This document shows, piece after piece, positions 62,126-64,000 of a stretch of DNA of 64,000 nt. Origin of the DNA: Lycium barbarum (lineage: Eukaryota > Streptophyta > Magnoliopsida > Solanales > Solanaceae). The position numbers were made by a program, and so were the translations under genes. The DNA lies in assembly GCF_019175385.1 (NCBI RefSeq), contig NC_083341.1, positions 67,489,800-67,553,799 on the forward strand, given 5' to 3'. Under the pieces are notes generated by a model. The model ran no database searches. It saw nothing but the letters and a program-made list of their open reading frames with translations, and was not told the origin of the DNA. The stretch's first letter is position 1. Every line of letters starts with the position of its first letter.

Positions 62126-63139
62126 GGAACATAGGTTATAATCCAACCACTTCCAGACAACTACATATTTCAGTCGATGGCGAAGGCCTAGGCTAGTCTT
62201 TTATCGCTTCAGTCTTCTGTATGTCAGTTGTTTTCATGTATACTTACTTTGCTCACTCTCCTTCATTACCCCTCTTTGGGGTTATACTTACACCATATTC
62301 GTATCTTTTCTTTCTAATCTACAACTTGGTTATCTTCGTACGAAACCCCAACAGAATCATAATTACATAGCACGCAATCTTATCCAATAGCTGACACTCA
62401 GATATCGTAATTAACAAAGCAATTTATCTTTTAATAATCGTATCCTTCCTCATTGGATGATTTAGCCAAGTTATTCCTTCTTTCATACCCATTCCTTATC
62501 CGTCGTTCTGTTTTTCTCGATATTCGAATTACTTGATATGCACATGATTCATCATTCCATACCATAGGTTTCCTTTGTCCTGCACTACTGCATTTTAGTT
62601 TGTTTTCGCAAATAATTCTCGGGCTTTACCCGTTGACTCTTTTAGGGGTTCTGCTTAATTACGTTTCTTACGGTTCACTCTTTCTGACATTTTGGATTAC
62701 CTTCCACTCAATCATTCTCTTCTCTTTCCCAACATCGTCGTATTAGAATCTTCCAATCTCAACTGGTAGCAAAATGAATATTAGTTTATTCCGTAACATC
62801 TGTGCTATACCTTTCGCTTTGTCTCATAAATTATGTTCGGTTAATGTTTTCCATATATTACAACAATGGCTATCAGGGTTCGCCACTCAATCGACACGGT
62901 CATAAATGGGGGCCCTACACATACATATATATATATCACTACCATTGCTTTTACAATACATCTTCAATCACTTATTCATTCTTACCCTAGTTGCGGAGTT
63001 GCGCTGCTTTTCCTTCCCTTTTTAGCAATCTAACCCGTCTCAGCTCGTGTGGCCCCTATAAAGTTTCTAGCCATATCACACATCCTAATTCCCTTTTGGT
63101 TACCAAGAATTTCCTATTCGTCTCTCATATCTAAGTTTG

Positions 63140-63258
63140 CGAATTGTTTTTGTACATTTCCCAGGGGGTCACCCATCCCAGAATTGCTCTGGCCCTGGCA
63201 CGCTTAACCTTACAACTTTAATGAATTTAGGCACGTTAAGGCCGGTATAATTGCACCG
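63140..63258 (-). pseudogene. 5S rRNA-derived segment
   Basis: Read on the minus strand, about 119 bp aligns without gaps to plant 5S rRNA. The best parts are GTTAAGCGTGC (box A region) and GATGGGTGAC, C, CCTGGGAA (box C region). The 5' part is more diverged (CGGTGCAATTATACC for GGATGCGATCATACC). The 3' end is lost after CCTGGGAA. The internal promoter for RNA polymerase III is thus partly kept. It is a lone unit, not a 5S array. Cassandra-type TRIM LTRs carry such 5S domains, but I could not define LTR ends here. Confidence 0.7.
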
Positions 63259-63614
63259 ATTGCCCCACACAGCCTTTGTCACGTAATTTAAGACAAATCG
63301 GGGCCTTAATAACTTTTCAAAACGTCCTCGTAGCGGGTCCCACCCCGGCCTAACGAGAATTCTATTACTTTTCTGACTTTATGATTACCGTGTCGCCCCT
63401 TGTAAATCCTCAATATTTACCTTCATGCGTATATATATAATTTCAGACAGCCCACGAGTTTAAATTCATATTCCACAAATTCCATCTCCAATTAGTCGAG
63501 AAAAAGCTAATAAAATATTACTGTAGGATATCTTCCGACCCCCAGCAAAAGAAAGCTAGAGTCCGACGAACCTCGCGGAATCTTTTAGTACTTAATTCAC
63601 ATAATTACCTCCAC

Positions 63615-63618
<4 letters not shown>

Positions 63619-63682
<64 letters not shown>
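63619..63682. repeat. (TA)n microsatellite
   Basis: About 32 TA dinucleotides, uninterrupted. Confidence 0.93.
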
Positions 63683-63684
<2 letters not shown>

Positions 63685-64000
63685 ATATATTGGAGTCGAG
63701 AGCGAACCGCTCAGTTCCCGACTGCTTGTCATACGCTTTGTATTCTTTCAATTAGAGGAAACTTGGTCGTCGGACATTTTTTGCCCTTCACATGGGCTGT
63801 GCTAAAACAAAATGGGTTGGAACATATTTCTGGTCCCTCCAAATAAGTTACGAATTTGCTACTCGTATATGCTTCCTCGAGATAGAATTTTTTCCCGATA
63901 AGGGTAATACTTCTTACAAATAACATGGAGGGTACCTCTTAAACTTTTAATCCACCATAATAGATTTATCATATCGGTATCGACCTTCAAGACAGGTTAA

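Larger units (their letters stand above)
62126..64000. other. Unassigned DNA joined to S, probable insertion
   Basis: No reverse transcriptase where S should continue, and no gene recognised. It holds a 5S-like segment and a long TA microsatellite. It may be the end of another element whose other border lies outside the window. Confidence 0.4.

Noticed and set aside
1..64000. A host gene, defence system or other coding system
   Set aside because: All coding similarity seen belongs to LINE or Ty3 elements and is broken; I found no conserved host gene, tRNA or intact transposase.

Overview
This is plant nuclear DNA made almost entirely of transposable elements. I find no host protein-coding gene, tRNA gene or intact transposon gene. 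A flowering plant of the nightshade family (Solanaceae) is the best guess. That rests on my recognition of an Au/SolS-type SINE, Del/Tekay-type Ty3 elements with multi-kilobase LTRs, a Tat/Ogre-like element and an RNase H-bearing L1-type LINE. The species is not determinable from sequence alone.

Layout. 1-2975: a minus-strand short element arranged LTR-internal-LTR-internal (P). 2976-4284: a fragment of a minus-strand LTR of the V type. 4285-18794: probable 3' non-coding part of a Tat/Ogre-like element, with an array of hairpin repeats. That array is split by a stack of four solo LTRs (X, Y inside X, Z inside Y, W inside X), each with exact 5-bp target duplications. 18795-about 26537: the Tat-like LTR, which holds a terminal-inverted-repeat element, a Mutator-like non-autonomous element and another solo LTR (Q). 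About 26800-28900: a second Tat-like LTR in inverted orientation. 28906-32582: a decayed LINE ORF2 cut by a SINE. 32583-57082: Ty3 element R (5' LTR, primer-binding site, broken gag/protease). Its LTR holds a second Mutator-like element, and its body is split by a complete gene-less LTR element, V (38385-55462). One LTR of V in turn contains solo LTR A and solo LTR U, and U contains minus-strand element T. 57083 to about 62125: the 3' part of a minus-strand Del/Tekay chromovirus, S (RNase H, integrase, C-terminal module, polypurine tract, LTR). About 62126-64000: unassigned DNA carrying a 5S rRNA-derived segment.

Nothing here works together as an operon or pathway. The order of insertion can be read from target duplications; the deepest chain is LINE, then R, V, U and T. 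The most interesting signal is a set of short modules shared by otherwise diverged LTRs on both strands. They are a double hairpin around CAGTAC...GTACTG followed by a CCCGCAG|GT-like end, an 18-bp palindrome CTGCCGAAATTTCGGCAG, and a splice-donor-like AGGTATGTAAGGCT followed by pyrimidines. In addition, different lineages carry different palindrome arrays just upstream of their TATA-like boxes. The module and promoter interpretations are inference. The TSDs and repeats are read directly from the sequence.
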